64,000 nt of DNA from Candidatus Fermentibacterota bacterium (GTDB taxonomy: Bacteria; Fermentibacterota; Fermentibacteria; Fermentibacterales; Fermentibacteraceae): the NCBI GenBank assembly GCA_002748705.1, contig PDSZ01000026.1, positions 1-64,000 of the forward strand, written 5' to 3'. Positions 26,074 to 34,147 of this stretch are shown piece by piece. Made by a program: the position numbers and the translations under genes. Every line of letters begins with the position of its first letter. Position 1 is the first letter of the stretch. The notes under the pieces were generated by a model that was not told the DNA's origin, searched no databases, and saw nothing but the letters and a program-made list of their open reading frames with translations.

Positions 26074-26331
26074 CGTATGAGGCAAGGAACTGACAGCCGT
26101 GGCGGAAAAGCTGAAACAGATTTCCTTACGCAGCTTGGTAATGTAATACCGGTTGAGGTAAAAGCAGCTGAAAACCTTCAGGGAAAAAGCCTCCTTTTCT
26201 GCAAAAACCCTTTTTCTACTCCTCTTTCCATCTGCTCTTTCAAACTGCGAAGAGAACCCTGGCTGGTCAATCTGCATCTTTATGCTGTTTCATCACTTTT
26301 TGAGATGATAAAATTCAGCATACAGAGCTGA
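26074..26331 (+). pseudogene. Remnant of a DUF4143-type AAA ATPase, C-terminal domain
   Basis: The frame reads GGKAETDFLTQLGNVIPVEVKAAENLQGKSL and then PWLVNLHLYAVSSL. This matches the C-terminal nuclease-like domain of the DUF4143 ATPases, in which a K/T-A-E-V-D-F-(L/I) strand is followed by I-I-P-V-E-V-K-A-(G/E)-E-N and a final W-L-(V/I)-N-(I/L)-P-L-Y-A. The ATPase part, with Walker motifs, is absent, and the family sequence just upstream can only be followed by changing frame near 26085. It is therefore a decayed 3' remnant, probably of a toxin-like or mobile-region ATPase. It lies 110 bases after the inverted-repeat element, which fits an insertion-prone spot. The remaining 155 bases before the synthetase hold nothing I recognise. 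Confidence 0.6.
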
Positions 26332-26486
26332 ACAACCCTGCCTGAAATGTCAGAAATGGCAGCTTCAGCTTCGCGAAAACCATTAATGGCCACTCTCTGA
26401 ATGATGCTGTCACAGAGCAATTGTCTCAAACGATTCCTGATTGTATTCTTCTGTGTAATCTATTTGCAACTGAGTGAGGGGTGTGT

Positions 26487-28253
26487 ATGGAGAAAAAGGA
26501 TTACCCTGGGGGACCTCTGAGGAACATCAAGAGATACACTGCTATTCCGCTGATGCTGGAAGCATCTGCTCTAAAGTACGATACCAGGGCGTTCATGCGG
26601 GAACGCAGCATGGACGGCAAGGTTCGTGAGGTGAGTTTTCATGAAATAATGGAGCTTGCCCACGACTTTGCAAGGGGTCTGATTGATTCTGCAGGTTCCT
26701 CTCCTATTGTGGCAGTTTCAGGAAAGAATTGTATTGACTGGGCTGTAACCTTCCTGGGAACACTATGCGCAGGGGGAATTGTTGTTCCCATAGACAGGGA
26801 GCTTCCTGCAGCTGACATTTCAGGAATACTCCACTACTCAGGAGCAACTGTTTTCGTTTTTGATTCTTCCATGGAAGAAGAGCTTTCAGACCACATACAT
26901 TCAGGAAAATCGGCATGCTCCCGGCACTTTGTGATGAACGGAACAGGTTCCGGCAGATTTTCATCATTCGACTTGATTGTATCAGCAGGAAGAGGTTCGC
27001 CTGCAGAGCTTCCACAGCCGCAGAACCAGTCTGATACGGCAGTTATCTCTTACACTTCAGGTACAATGGGTGCAGCCAAGGGTGTAGTTCTCTCCCACGG
27101 CAACATTCTCAGCGATCTTCAGATGATGCTGGCCTCGGTATACATAGCTTCTGATGAAGTGTTTCTCTCTGTGCTGCCTTTTCACCACATGTACGAATGT
27201 GTCTGTGGTTTTCTCTGCCCTCTTCAGCACGGATGTACTGTGGCAATATCAAGGGGGCTCAGAGACATTCTGGAAGATCTTTCCCTGAATAATGTAACAA
27301 TGGTTCTTGGAGTACCTCTGCTATGGGAGGGTATGTATAGAAGAATAATGGAACAAATCCAGAGCATTCGTGGAGGATCATTCAAGTTCGCAATGGGCAA
27401 GGCCATATGCTCAACCCTTGAGCTGATGGGGAACAAGGGCATAAGAAAAAAGGTGTTCTCCCAGGTTCACAACAAGTTCGGCGGAAAACTCCGTACTCTC
27501 ATATCAGGCGGCGCTGCTCTGGACGCTACGGTGATGAAAGGCTTCAGAGACCTTGGCATCCGTATGCTTCAGGGATACGGTCTTACAGAATGTTCTCCTA
27601 TTGTGGCAGTGTGCCGTTACGATGTTTCCCCTGAAGGAACAGTAGGGCCGCCGCTTCCTGAAGTAGAGGTAAGAATAGAAGAAGCAGATTCAGAAGGCGC
27701 AGGAGAAATATTTGTAAGAGGGCCTAATGTTATGCAAGGCTACCACAACAATCCTGAAGCCACCCAGGCTGTTCTCTCCCCTGACGGATGGTTCAGAACA
27801 GGCGACTTCGGAATACTGCGCGATGGTGTGCTTACAGTTACCGGAAGAAAAAAGAACATTATTGTTGCCAAAAACGGCAAGAATGTGTACCCTGAGGAGA
27901 TAGAGCACCAGCTCAATCGAAGCAGTCATGTGGTAGAGAGTCTTGTATTCGGCAGAGAAACTGAAACCAAGGGAGAGGAAATCTGGACGATTATCTTCCC
28001 TGACTATGACGCACTGATTGAACTTGCAGAAAACCAGGGGCAGAAACTGACCGAGGAGTTCGGAATGGGCGTTATTCGCCAGGTCATACGATCGGTGAAC
28101 AAACACAACCCCTCATACAAGCGGATATCCAACTTCATTCTCAGAGAAACAGAGTTCCCGAAAACAACCACCAGAAAAATCCGCAGGCCGCAGGTACTTC
28201 GTGAAGCAGGCCTTATGACCGGCAGGGTGTTTTCAGTGGCTGAAAGCAGCTGA
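26487..28253 (+). CDS. AMP-forming long-chain acyl-CoA synthetase
   Basis: A 588-residue ANL-superfamily ligase. The phosphate-binding loop is SYTSGTMGAAKGVVLSHGN near residue 188; the adenine-binding segment is YGLTECSPIVAV near 370; GWFRTGDFG and TGRKKNIIVAKNGKNVYPEE near 445-475 form the hinge and the catalytic A-domain start. This set is that of the FadD/FACS group, which activates long-chain fatty acids to acyl-AMP and then acyl-CoA, usually at the inner membrane surface. ATG 26487 has GAGGGG five bases upstream and is preferred to GTG 26481, two codons earlier. It stands alone between a decayed gene and an AT-rich scar; no operon is visible. Confidence 0.9.
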   Translation: MEKKDYPGGPLRNIKRYTAIPLMLEASALKYDTRAFMRERSMDGKVREVSFHEIMELAHDFARGLIDSAGSSPIVAVSGKNCIDWAVTFLGTLCAGGIVVPIDRELPAADISGILHYSGATVFVFDSSMEEELSDHIHSGKSACSRHFVMNGTGSGRFSSFDLIVSAGRGSPAELPQPQNQSDTAVISYTSGTMGAAKGVVLSHGNILSDLQMMLASVYIASDEVFLSVLPFHHMYECVCGFLCPLQHGCTVAISRGLRDILEDLSLNNVTMVLGVPLLWEGMYRRIMEQIQSIRGGSFKFAMGKAICSTLELMGNKGIRKKVFSQVHNKFGGKLRTLISGGAALDATVMKGFRDLGIRMLQGYGLTECSPIVAVCRYDVSPEGTVGPPLPEVEVRIEEADSEGAGEIFVRGPNVMQGYHNNPEATQAVLSPDGWFRTGDFGILRDGVLTVTGRKKNIIVAKNGKNVYPEEIEHQLNRSSHVVESLVFGRETETKGEEIWTIIFPDYDALIELAENQGQKLTEEFGMGVIRQVIRSVNKHNPSYKRISNFILRETEFPKTTTRKIRRPQVLREAGLMTGRVFSVAESS

Positions 28254-28292
28254 GATCCTGTTAAAAACTGATCTGAGTGATTTAAGGGGCTA

Positions 28293-29528
28293 TCATTGAA
28301 ACAGGGCTGACTTGATGCTCTTACATACATCTGGCGGCACTGCTTTCACCGAAGCGCAAGTGCCGACCTGGCGGGAATCCGGTCTGTGCTGCAGCGTCAG
28401 CTCAGCAGCCTGATGCAGTACTTCCATCCGGTAGATTTTCTCCTCTTCGTACTTGATGGTATAGATGTATCCATCCTCGTAATCTACATAGGCAACACCA
28501 GCTATTGGCAGCATATAGCTATCTAAATATTCACCATTCCAATTATATCTATCTATCAAAGTATAGTCAGCATCTGTTTTTGTTGCTGTGATTGGAAAAT
28601 CACCATTTCTATTCGGATAGGTTACCTGAAGATTTATCATACCGTGTGGTCCTACAAACATACTAGCGTATAAAAAATATTTTATGTGCCCAACATTTCC
28701 GTTAATTTCAGCAATATCGCCACCTTCAGGTAGCTCAAATGGTAATTTGCGTCCCGAATAGATTTCACAGCTGTTTCTTGTTAAATCGCTGATAACAATG
28801 TGCGTATGGGAGAATGCCACTGCTGCAAACAATTTCCCGTCATTAGACAGCACTCCATAGCTGTATGCCGGAACATTCTCCCAGCTCCACAGGTGATCAT
28901 CGATACCGAAGCCTGTGTCAACCTGGCTGTTTTTATCAAGAATACGAACTAATCCATTCTCATCCATAGTTGAAATTCGAATCAACCTGTCATCAATACC
29001 GATTGCATAACTGACATACTCTCCTATCGCATCAAGTAAAATACCCTCAATGTTATAGAGGTCCAGCCTCTCCAGCGATGTGTCCCATACACAAATGTTA
29101 TCTTCATTAATTGAAATGAACGGACCGAAGGAGTAATGGCCTGGACCTTCGCCTGTTTCTCCTGTAATCCATTGAACACTTCCAGTAGTGTCAGCAAGTA
29201 TTATTTTATGATGGTGATAATCAGCAATAAGTATATTCCCTCCAGACACTTCCAGTATTCCTGGAACTATGCTGCTCTCCTGCAGTAAAGCATTCAAGTT
29301 TATTGCTTGCGGATGATTTACCAGAACTCGTCTGGAAACGGAGTCTTCCCACAGGCCCTCACCCTCGCTCATTGCCCAATTGTAAACAGTTTCAAGAGTA
29401 TCCAGAGGTATGCTGTTATCGTAATTTTGCAGCAGTTCAGCTGAGAACAGTCTGTTCTCAGTCTTATTGCATCCGATTATGGATATTGATAGAATAAAAC
29501 ATGTTATTACTTGTGTCTTCCAATTCAT
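28293..29528 (-). CDS. 6-bladed beta-propeller lipoprotein
   Basis: A 411-residue lipoprotein: residues 1-20 are a type II signal peptide with lipobox SIIGC, followed by NKTENR. The mature part has repeated beta-propeller-like strands such as GGNILIADYHHHKIILAD, SINEDNICVWDTSLERLDLY and YDSYMLP-type blades, and resembles 6-bladed beta-propeller lipoproteins of Bacteroidota. Its function is unknown; propellers of this group often sit beside radical SAM/SPASM genes. Its start overlaps the stop of the SPASM gene by four bases (ATGA), showing that the pair was once an operon. The gene is more AT-rich than its neighbours, especially between 28500 and 30120, which suggests transfer. The C-terminal segment after residue 375 looks different and may be random extension after an event. 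Confidence 0.75.
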   Translation of the reverse strand: MNWKTQVITCFILSISIIGCNKTENRLFSAELLQNYDNSIPLDTLETVYNWAMSEGEGLWEDSVSRRVLVNHPQAINLNALLQESSIVPGILEVSGGNILIADYHHHKIILADTTGSVQWITGETGEGPGHYSFGPFISINEDNICVWDTSLERLDLYNIEGILLDAIGEYVSYAIGIDDRLIRISTMDENGLVRILDKNSQVDTGFGIDDHLWSWENVPAYSYGVLSNDGKLFAAVAFSHTHIVISDLTRNSCEIYSGRKLPFELPEGGDIAEINGNVGHIKYFLYASMFVGPHGMINLQVTYPNRNGDFPITATKTDADYTLIDRYNWNGEYLDSYMLPIAGVAYVDYEDGYIYTIKYEEEKIYRMEVLHQAAELTLQHRPDSRQVGTCASVKAVPPDVCKSIKSALFQ

Positions 29529-30070
29529 TTTTTCTGTGCTCTTATCCTTTTACTAAATTCATATTTGTATTTAATGCACGCATCTAGCCCAATAAATCCT
29601 CTGATGTCACCTGTTCGTGCAAACGCAACACCTCTGCAACCTCCAGAGCAAAGTGTGAAAAACTCACAGGTATGACACTCATTACAGTTATCAATTGTTG
29701 CCTGCTTTGCTCTGCTGATGGAATCTGAGTGTCTCCAGGCGTACTCAATCCCATGATCTAAAACACTCAACCCCTTATAGGATGGATGCATCAACATATG
29801 GCACGGATAGATACAGCCATCTGGACCAATAGCAGCGTATGTGTTCCCCATTCCACACTCTACTCCAATCTCTAGTTGATCGTTTAGATAGCTTTCATTG
29901 ATCAACTTCTCCCTTATCATATCGAAATAAACTTCACAATCGTACATACAGTTTGTTATCTCAAGAGAAGAAGCCATTCTTCCAGCTCCCAATGAGGTAA
30001 CTACTTCTCTCAGGTGAGGCAGGTCTCTTTGGTTATTTATCTGATGTTTGCACTGCTTGAGGCTATTAAT
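29525..30070 (-). pseudogene. Radical SAM/SPASM protein, 5'-truncated remnant
   Basis: The frame is open from 30070 down to the stop at 29525 but has no ATG near its beginning; only TTG 29992 could start it. The encoded part begins NNQRDLPHLREVV, continues TSLGAGRMASSLEI, and ends with a SPASM domain: VECGMGNTYAAIGPDGCIYPC and CNECHTCEFFTLCSGGC, with the C-x2-C-x5-C-x3-C spacing of auxiliary Fe-S cluster ligands, and a last cysteine in LDAC. The radical SAM core with its C-x3-C-x2-C motif is missing; upstream sequence ends in a stop and an AT-rich spacer. The gene is therefore a 5'-deleted maturase of ribosomal peptides or a related modifying enzyme. It is coupled by ATGA to the propeller lipoprotein downstream. 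Confidence 0.75.
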
Positions 30071-30119
30071 TCATGCAATCTTTTGTAAATATTTAAATAA
30101 ATATATATAATATAGTAAT

Positions 30120-30455
30120 ATGGTATTATATAGCATGTTAATACCTATGAGTCTGGCCAAAAGGGAAATGTTTCAGTATCTGATGGGTTACTCTCCACTT
30201 CATAATGTGAAGCCCGGTGTTTCATATCCTGCTGTGATGATCACAACAGGGGACCATGACGACAGGGTTGTACCAGCCCACTCATTCAAGTTTGCAGCAG
30301 CACTGCAGGCTGCACAGGCCGGGAATTCACCTTTGCTTATAAGAATAGACATCAATGCAGGGCATGGAGCTGGAAAACCTGTGGGAATGCTCATAGACGC
30401 TGAAAGTGACAGACTGGCTTTCGCTCTTCACCACCTGACGGAGAAAAGCAGGTAA
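30120..30455 (+). pseudogene. Prolyl oligopeptidase, 3' fragment
   Basis: The frame encodes the last part of a prolyl endopeptidase: [10 protein letters not shown], then [27 protein letters not shown] with the catalytic Asp, and [11 protein letters not shown] with the catalytic His. The propeller and the GxSxGG serine region are missing. The frame opens with ATG 30120 in an AT-rich stretch that shows no ribosome site, and an in-frame stop is a few codons upstream. It is best read as a dead 3' remnant of a gene of about 700 codons. It is back to back with the 5'-truncated SPASM remnant, so one deletion could have removed the 5' halves of both. A complete relative of another subfamily is at 45162-47219. 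Confidence 0.75.
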
Positions 30456-30715
30456 AACCGAACGAAAAACTATTTCAGAGCTAATGTTCGAACGATAACT
30501 GGATTTTTTAAAAAGCAGAACCGTTTGTGGTTCTGTCAAAAGAATTTACAGACAGTATATCTTATCTTGCATGATCTGTTTTCCGAAAGGTTCCTTTCAA
30601 CATCTTGTATGTCTCTAAATGGCAACAGAACAAGCTTATCCATGCAGAAGCAGCTTACAGGAGGGTGGACTCAATCTTATATATATATTATTGTACCATG
30701 GTTGAAAGGAGTTAC

Positions 30716-31912
30716 TTGAGGTCTTCTCTTCTTGGCATGCAGGCACACAAATGTCTGACCGAACTCAGAGCAGCTGTAACCGGAGTACTTCAGGCTCTGC
30801 CGGGGGAACTGGAGCAGCCCAGAGATGTTTATAAAACCCTGGGTATTGACAGAATGATAGGCTGGAATATTTACAAGTTCCATGAGCTGAACGACTGTTT
30901 CCTTTCAGTAAAGCATATTCCCAGAAAAGCGGCTTTCAAGGGATTTCTTCGCGCTTCTGCAAAAAAAGGTGTATCGGAAAGCCTTCTTACTGAGGCTGAA
31001 AACTGTTTCATGGAGTTTGAGAAACTTGTAGCCCTTCATGCAGGAGATCGTCCCAGTATGGAAATGATGCTCCAGGCGTATTCTGAAGAAGGGTGCGCTC
31101 AGGCTTCCATCGACCACAGAAAACTGGCTTTCACCGGAAACAGGTTCCTTTACGGCCTGGAGTCAAAGACAAGGCTTACCATTACACTCTTTGAGCCAGG
31201 CAGCTCCCCTGATTCATGGAAACTTGTTATTCTTAAAGGCTCTTTCGGGCTCAGACGCAACAGACCTGACATTCCCTGGTTTTATATGAAACCAAAGGTT
31301 TTCACTGAATCATCAGCCCAGCCGAAATCTCTTTCCAGTACAGCACTGGTTTCCGGTGTCAGCGGAGACCTTCCCTACTATCCTCAGTTCTGCAACTGCT
31401 CTCTTCCAGGTCTCAAAAGTCGGTCAACTTTCGTAGACAGCATTGAAGAAATTTTTCCTGAACAGACAGGAAACGCAGGCCTGATGGACCTGGTCTTTGC
31501 GGAAGTGGTTGAGATGAATAACTTCAGCCTTCAAAACAATGCCAGCACATCATCAAAAGTCATAACTCCATGCCAAACTGTTGCCAACGATATAATTCTG
31601 CCCACCTCAGCAGCTGAAGCATTGATATTTACACCAAGGGTCATATCTTCCATACTTGAAGAAACAGATTCCTTTGATGAAAATGTAATCGACATTGCGC
31701 AGTCAATATTGCCTGTGACACCTGATTTCTCCATCAGCCTCACTCAAAACACATACGCCCCTGATGATGTACCAGGCTATCATGATATCATCAGTGACAT
31801 TTTTAAAAGAAGAGATCTTAATCCGCTTAATTACACAACTGTGAGAATCAGTATTCCCTTCCCTGTAATACCGTCCACTCTGGACATAGCCTGGACCCCT
31901 TCAGACAAGTAA
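30716..31912 (+). CDS. Unknown protein, about 398 aa
   Basis: An unrecognised soluble protein with no signal peptide. The N-terminal part reads LTELRAAVTGVLQALPGELEQPRDVYKTLGIDRMIGWNIYKFH, which has the look of a small helix-turn-helix, so a regulatory role is possible but unproven. A second region near residues 130-230 looks beta-rich (SKTRLTITLFEPG, WKLVILKGSFGLRRN), and the C-terminal half is mixed. I use TTG 30716 because AAAGGAG lies four bases before it. ATG 30698 and 30605 are also in frame; the longer versions begin with sequence that looks non-coding. It stands alone after the scarred region and is followed by a promoter and structured RNA before malQ. Gene confidence is good, function is not assigned. 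Confidence 0.6.
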   Translation: MRSSLLGMQAHKCLTELRAAVTGVLQALPGELEQPRDVYKTLGIDRMIGWNIYKFHELNDCFLSVKHIPRKAAFKGFLRASAKKGVSESLLTEAENCFMEFEKLVALHAGDRPSMEMMLQAYSEEGCAQASIDHRKLAFTGNRFLYGLESKTRLTITLFEPGSSPDSWKLVILKGSFGLRRNRPDIPWFYMKPKVFTESSAQPKSLSSTALVSGVSGDLPYYPQFCNCSLPGLKSRSTFVDSIEEIFPEQTGNAGLMDLVFAEVVEMNNFSLQNNASTSSKVITPCQTVANDIILPTSAAEALIFTPRVISSILEETDSFDENVIDIAQSILPVTPDFSISLTQNTYAPDDVPGYHDIISDIFKRRDLNPLNYTTVRISIPFPVIPSTLDIAWTPSDK

Positions 31913-31947
31913 TTCAACGCACCGTTGAGGTGCTATATATATACATC

Positions 31948-31976
31948 TTGACATTCGCTAATCATATATGTATACT
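31948..31976 (+). promoter_or_regulatory. Sigma-70-type promoter, TTGACA-N17-TATACT
   Basis: A perfect -35 hexamer TTGACA at 31948-31953 and a near-perfect -10 TATACT at 31971-31976 are spaced by 17 bases. Transcription should begin around 31983, at the first base of a 13-base stem. The tRNA-Gln promoter in this window has the same -35 and spacing. Confidence 0.8.
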
Positions 31977-31982
31977 TTTTTC

Positions 31983-32082
31983 GTCAAAGGAACCACAGTG
32001 ATGGCGTGCGGGGAAAAATGGTTTCTTTGACTCCTTCCTTAACATGTGCCGGTTATCAGATGGTGACCGGCACTGTTTTTTC
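31983..32082 (+). ncRNA. Candidate small RNA or malQ leader with terminator
   Basis: The predicted transcript from the promoter at 31948-31976 has two strong structures. The first pairs 31983-31995 (GTCAAAGGAACCA) with 32019-32031 over 13 bases with a single G-U, leaving a 23-base loop rich in G and A. The second is a rho-independent terminator: GTGCCGGT at 32046-32053 with ACCGGCAC at 32066-32073, then a run of T from 32076. About 100 nucleotides result, with no open frame. Such a compact unit is typical of a stand-alone small RNA. The terminator ends 25 bases before the malQ ribosome site, so it could equally be a regulatory leader that attenuates malQ. The loop segment GTGCGGG (32006-32012) could pair with the terminator's right arm, a possible switch. 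I do not recognise a known RNA family. Confidence 0.55.
32046..32082 (+). terminator. Rho-independent terminator of the candidate RNA
   Basis: An 8-base perfect stem GTGCCGGT/ACCGGCAC closes a 12-base loop, followed after two bases by seven T residues. It lies between the upstream promoter at 31948 and the malQ ribosome site GGAGG at 32107-32111. Confidence 0.85.
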
Positions 32083-32111
32083 TGGTATTTATTGCAGACA
32101 GATTACGGAGG

Positions 32112-33419
32112 TTGACACTGCTTTTTAACAAAAAGGAAACCGGTGTACTTCTGCACCCTACATCGCTGCCTGAGCCAAACCTTGGGAGAACCGCAGATAT
32201 TTTTCTTGAGTGGCTCAAGGCCTCCGGTGCAAGTGTATGGCAGATTCTTCCAATGGGGCCTCCTGTTTTCGGCAGATCACCGTATCAGTCACTCTCTTCC
32301 TTTGCAATCAATCCAGAGCTCATCTCAAAAGAGCTTCTCAGGGAAGAGGGCCTTCTTGAAAACACCTCTGAGGCTCACTCAGTTGCACTGAAACGAGCAG
32401 CAGACAAGGCACTGGAAAACCCGCCGGAGGAGTTCTTTCAGTTCAGGCGGAAAAAGTGGGTAAAAGAGTGGGGTGTTTTCATGGCTCTGAAGGACGCCAA
32501 TGAAGGCTCTCCGTGGCATAGGTGGAACCAGAAGCTTCAGCCGGACATCAAAAGGGCTGAGATGCACAGGATGCTCCAGTTCTTTGCTCACCTGCAATGG
32601 AGGAGAATAAGAAAAAAAGCATTCGAGCTGGGCATAAGAATTATCGGTGACCTGCCTGTCTATCCTGCTCAGGACTCGGCAGATGTTTACTTCAACAGGA
32701 AGATCTTTAAGCTGTTTCCAGATGGAACTCCTTCTGCTGTGGCCGGAGTGCCTCCTGATTATTTCAGCAGGTCAGGTCAACTCTGGGGCAATCCTGTCTA
32801 CGACTGGGAAGCCTGCCGAAAAACAGAGTACAAGTGGTGGGAAGAGCGACTGGCAGGAACAATGGAGCTGGCAGATATGGTACGAATTGACCATTTCAGA
32901 GGATTTGATAGCTACTGGGAGATTCCAGCCGATGCGAAAGACGCCATTGCCGGACGCTGGTGTTCAGGGCCTGGAATAGACCTGTTCAATAAGATAACAG
33001 CGAGACTTGGAAAACTTCCTGTTATAGCTGAAGATCTGGGTCTGGTAACACCTGAAGTGGTGCAGCTCAGAGAAGAGTGCGGATTTCCCGGAATGGTTGT
33101 TCTCCAGTTCGCACTGGAAGACAGCAAGTTCAATCCTGACAAAATACCGTTCAACTCTGTTGTCTACACAGGAACCCACGACAATGACACCACCGCCGGC
33201 TGGATAAAATCCCGAAGTAATGGAATTGAAATAAACTCATGCAGGCAAGTGGTGGATATAGCCCTGAATTCTCCTGCGGCACTTGCTGTTATTCCTATGC
33301 AGGATATACTGGAACTGGGTTCCTCGGCAAGAATGAACACTCCATCAACCGACAAAGGCAACTGGTGCTGGAAACTTGATAGCCTGCCTGAACCTGCTGA
33401 TCTCAAAAGAGTTAACTGA
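32112..33419 (+). CDS. malQ: 4-alpha-glucanotransferase MalQ
   Basis: A glycoside hydrolase family 77 enzyme that moves alpha-1,4-glucan segments between glycogen or maltodextrin chains in the cytosol. Motifs: GVLLHPTSLP at the start, WQILPMGPP and SPYQSLSSFAINPELI, GDLPVYPAQDSADVYF, the catalytic Asp in MVRIDHFRGFDSYWEIP, the acid/base Glu in PVIAEDLGLVTPEV, and YTGTHDNDT. The 435-residue length is short for the family (about 500), but all landmarks are present. No ATG lies at the start. TTG 32112 is used as the conventional option, but GGAGG (32107-32111) touches it; the CTG at 32118 is at ideal spacing and may be the true start. The structured leader just upstream may regulate it. Confidence 0.92.
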   Translation: MTLLFNKKETGVLLHPTSLPEPNLGRTADIFLEWLKASGASVWQILPMGPPVFGRSPYQSLSSFAINPELISKELLREEGLLENTSEAHSVALKRAADKALENPPEEFFQFRRKKWVKEWGVFMALKDANEGSPWHRWNQKLQPDIKRAEMHRMLQFFAHLQWRRIRKKAFELGIRIIGDLPVYPAQDSADVYFNRKIFKLFPDGTPSAVAGVPPDYFSRSGQLWGNPVYDWEACRKTEYKWWEERLAGTMELADMVRIDHFRGFDSYWEIPADAKDAIAGRWCSGPGIDLFNKITARLGKLPVIAEDLGLVTPEVVQLREECGFPGMVVLQFALEDSKFNPDKIPFNSVVYTGTHDNDTTAGWIKSRSNGIEINSCRQVVDIALNSPAALAVIPMQDILELGSSARMNTPSTDKGNWCWKLDSLPEPADLKRVN

Positions 33420-33535
33420 GAACATCTTACAATTCAGCCACCAGACAACTTTGTTTCGACTCTTCGAATTCCTTGAAAAAAGAGGCACTTGACCTGCGCA
33501 GGCAGTTTATCTATTCTCATAGTCAGAGGAAAGAT

Positions 33536-34147
33536 ATGGAGGTTGTTATGCTTGCAGTAGTTTGTTTTGCTCTTGCTGCTTCTGCTGTTACAACATATCC
33601 TGTTTCTGCTCAATATGATGGAAGCAGTCTTGCTATCAATGAAATAATGATTCTTCCGCTTAGCTCAAGCTCAACAGAAGCCGGGCAGTGGATTGAATTA
33701 TACAACAGCGGAGAAAACTGGATTAACCTCACTGAATGGTCCCTGGAAAATGAAAAAGGACAGACCATCAGTTTCAGAACTCTTCTCGTTCCTCCTGGAG
33801 GCTATTTTGTCATCGGCGCCAGTTCAATCACTACAGAAAACGGCAACTACTCCCCTGATGCAGTCTGGACCAGTTTTTTCCTTTCTGCTTCTGGATCCTT
33901 GTCGCTGATTAACCAGGACAGCGATTCAGCAGAATCTGTAAGCTGGAACTCCACCTGGGATATCCTTCCAGGAAGTTCTCTGGAAAGAGTCAATCCTGGA
34001 TGGGCTGCTGACGACAGCCACAGCTGGCAGCATAGTACAGAAAACTACGGCGATGGAGATTACGGTACCCCAGGGGCCAGGAACAGTGCTTTTTCTAACG
34101 GTTTCGGTCAAAACTCATGGGCTTTCATCAAGGCTTTTGTTCACTGA
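33536..34147 (+). CDS. Secreted lamin-tail-domain (LTD) protein
   Basis: A secreted protein of about 203 residues. The first 25 are a signal peptide (LAVVCFALAASAVT). The rest is a lamin-tail/LTD beta-sandwich: LAINEIMILP, then GQWIELYNSGENWINLTEWSLENE, the usual W-I-E-L-Y-N pattern, FRTLLVPPGGYFVIG, and ERVNPGW with GTPGARN near the end. LTDs bind ligands at cell surfaces and are frequently fused to extracellular nucleases or DNA-related enzymes; here it is alone. ATG 33536 has AGAGGA five bases upstream, and ATG 33548 has GGAGG five bases upstream; both give the same signal peptide core. Its 3' end overlaps the convergent ComEB gene by 20 bases. The protein beside ComEB and ComEA may be relevant to extracellular DNA. 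Confidence 0.75.
   Translation: MEVVMLAVVCFALAASAVTTYPVSAQYDGSSLAINEIMILPLSSSSTEAGQWIELYNSGENWINLTEWSLENEKGQTISFRTLLVPPGGYFVIGASSITTENGNYSPDAVWTSFFLSASGSLSLINQDSDSAESVSWNSTWDILPGSSLERVNPGWAADDSHSWQHSTENYGDGDYGTPGARNSAFSNGFGQNSWAFIKAFVH

Noticed and set aside
30516..30535. Hairpin CAGAACC-GTTTGT-GGTTCTG
   Set aside because: It is a 7-base stem without a T run on the plus strand; on the minus strand it is followed by CTTTTT but there is no minus-strand gene upstream for it to end.
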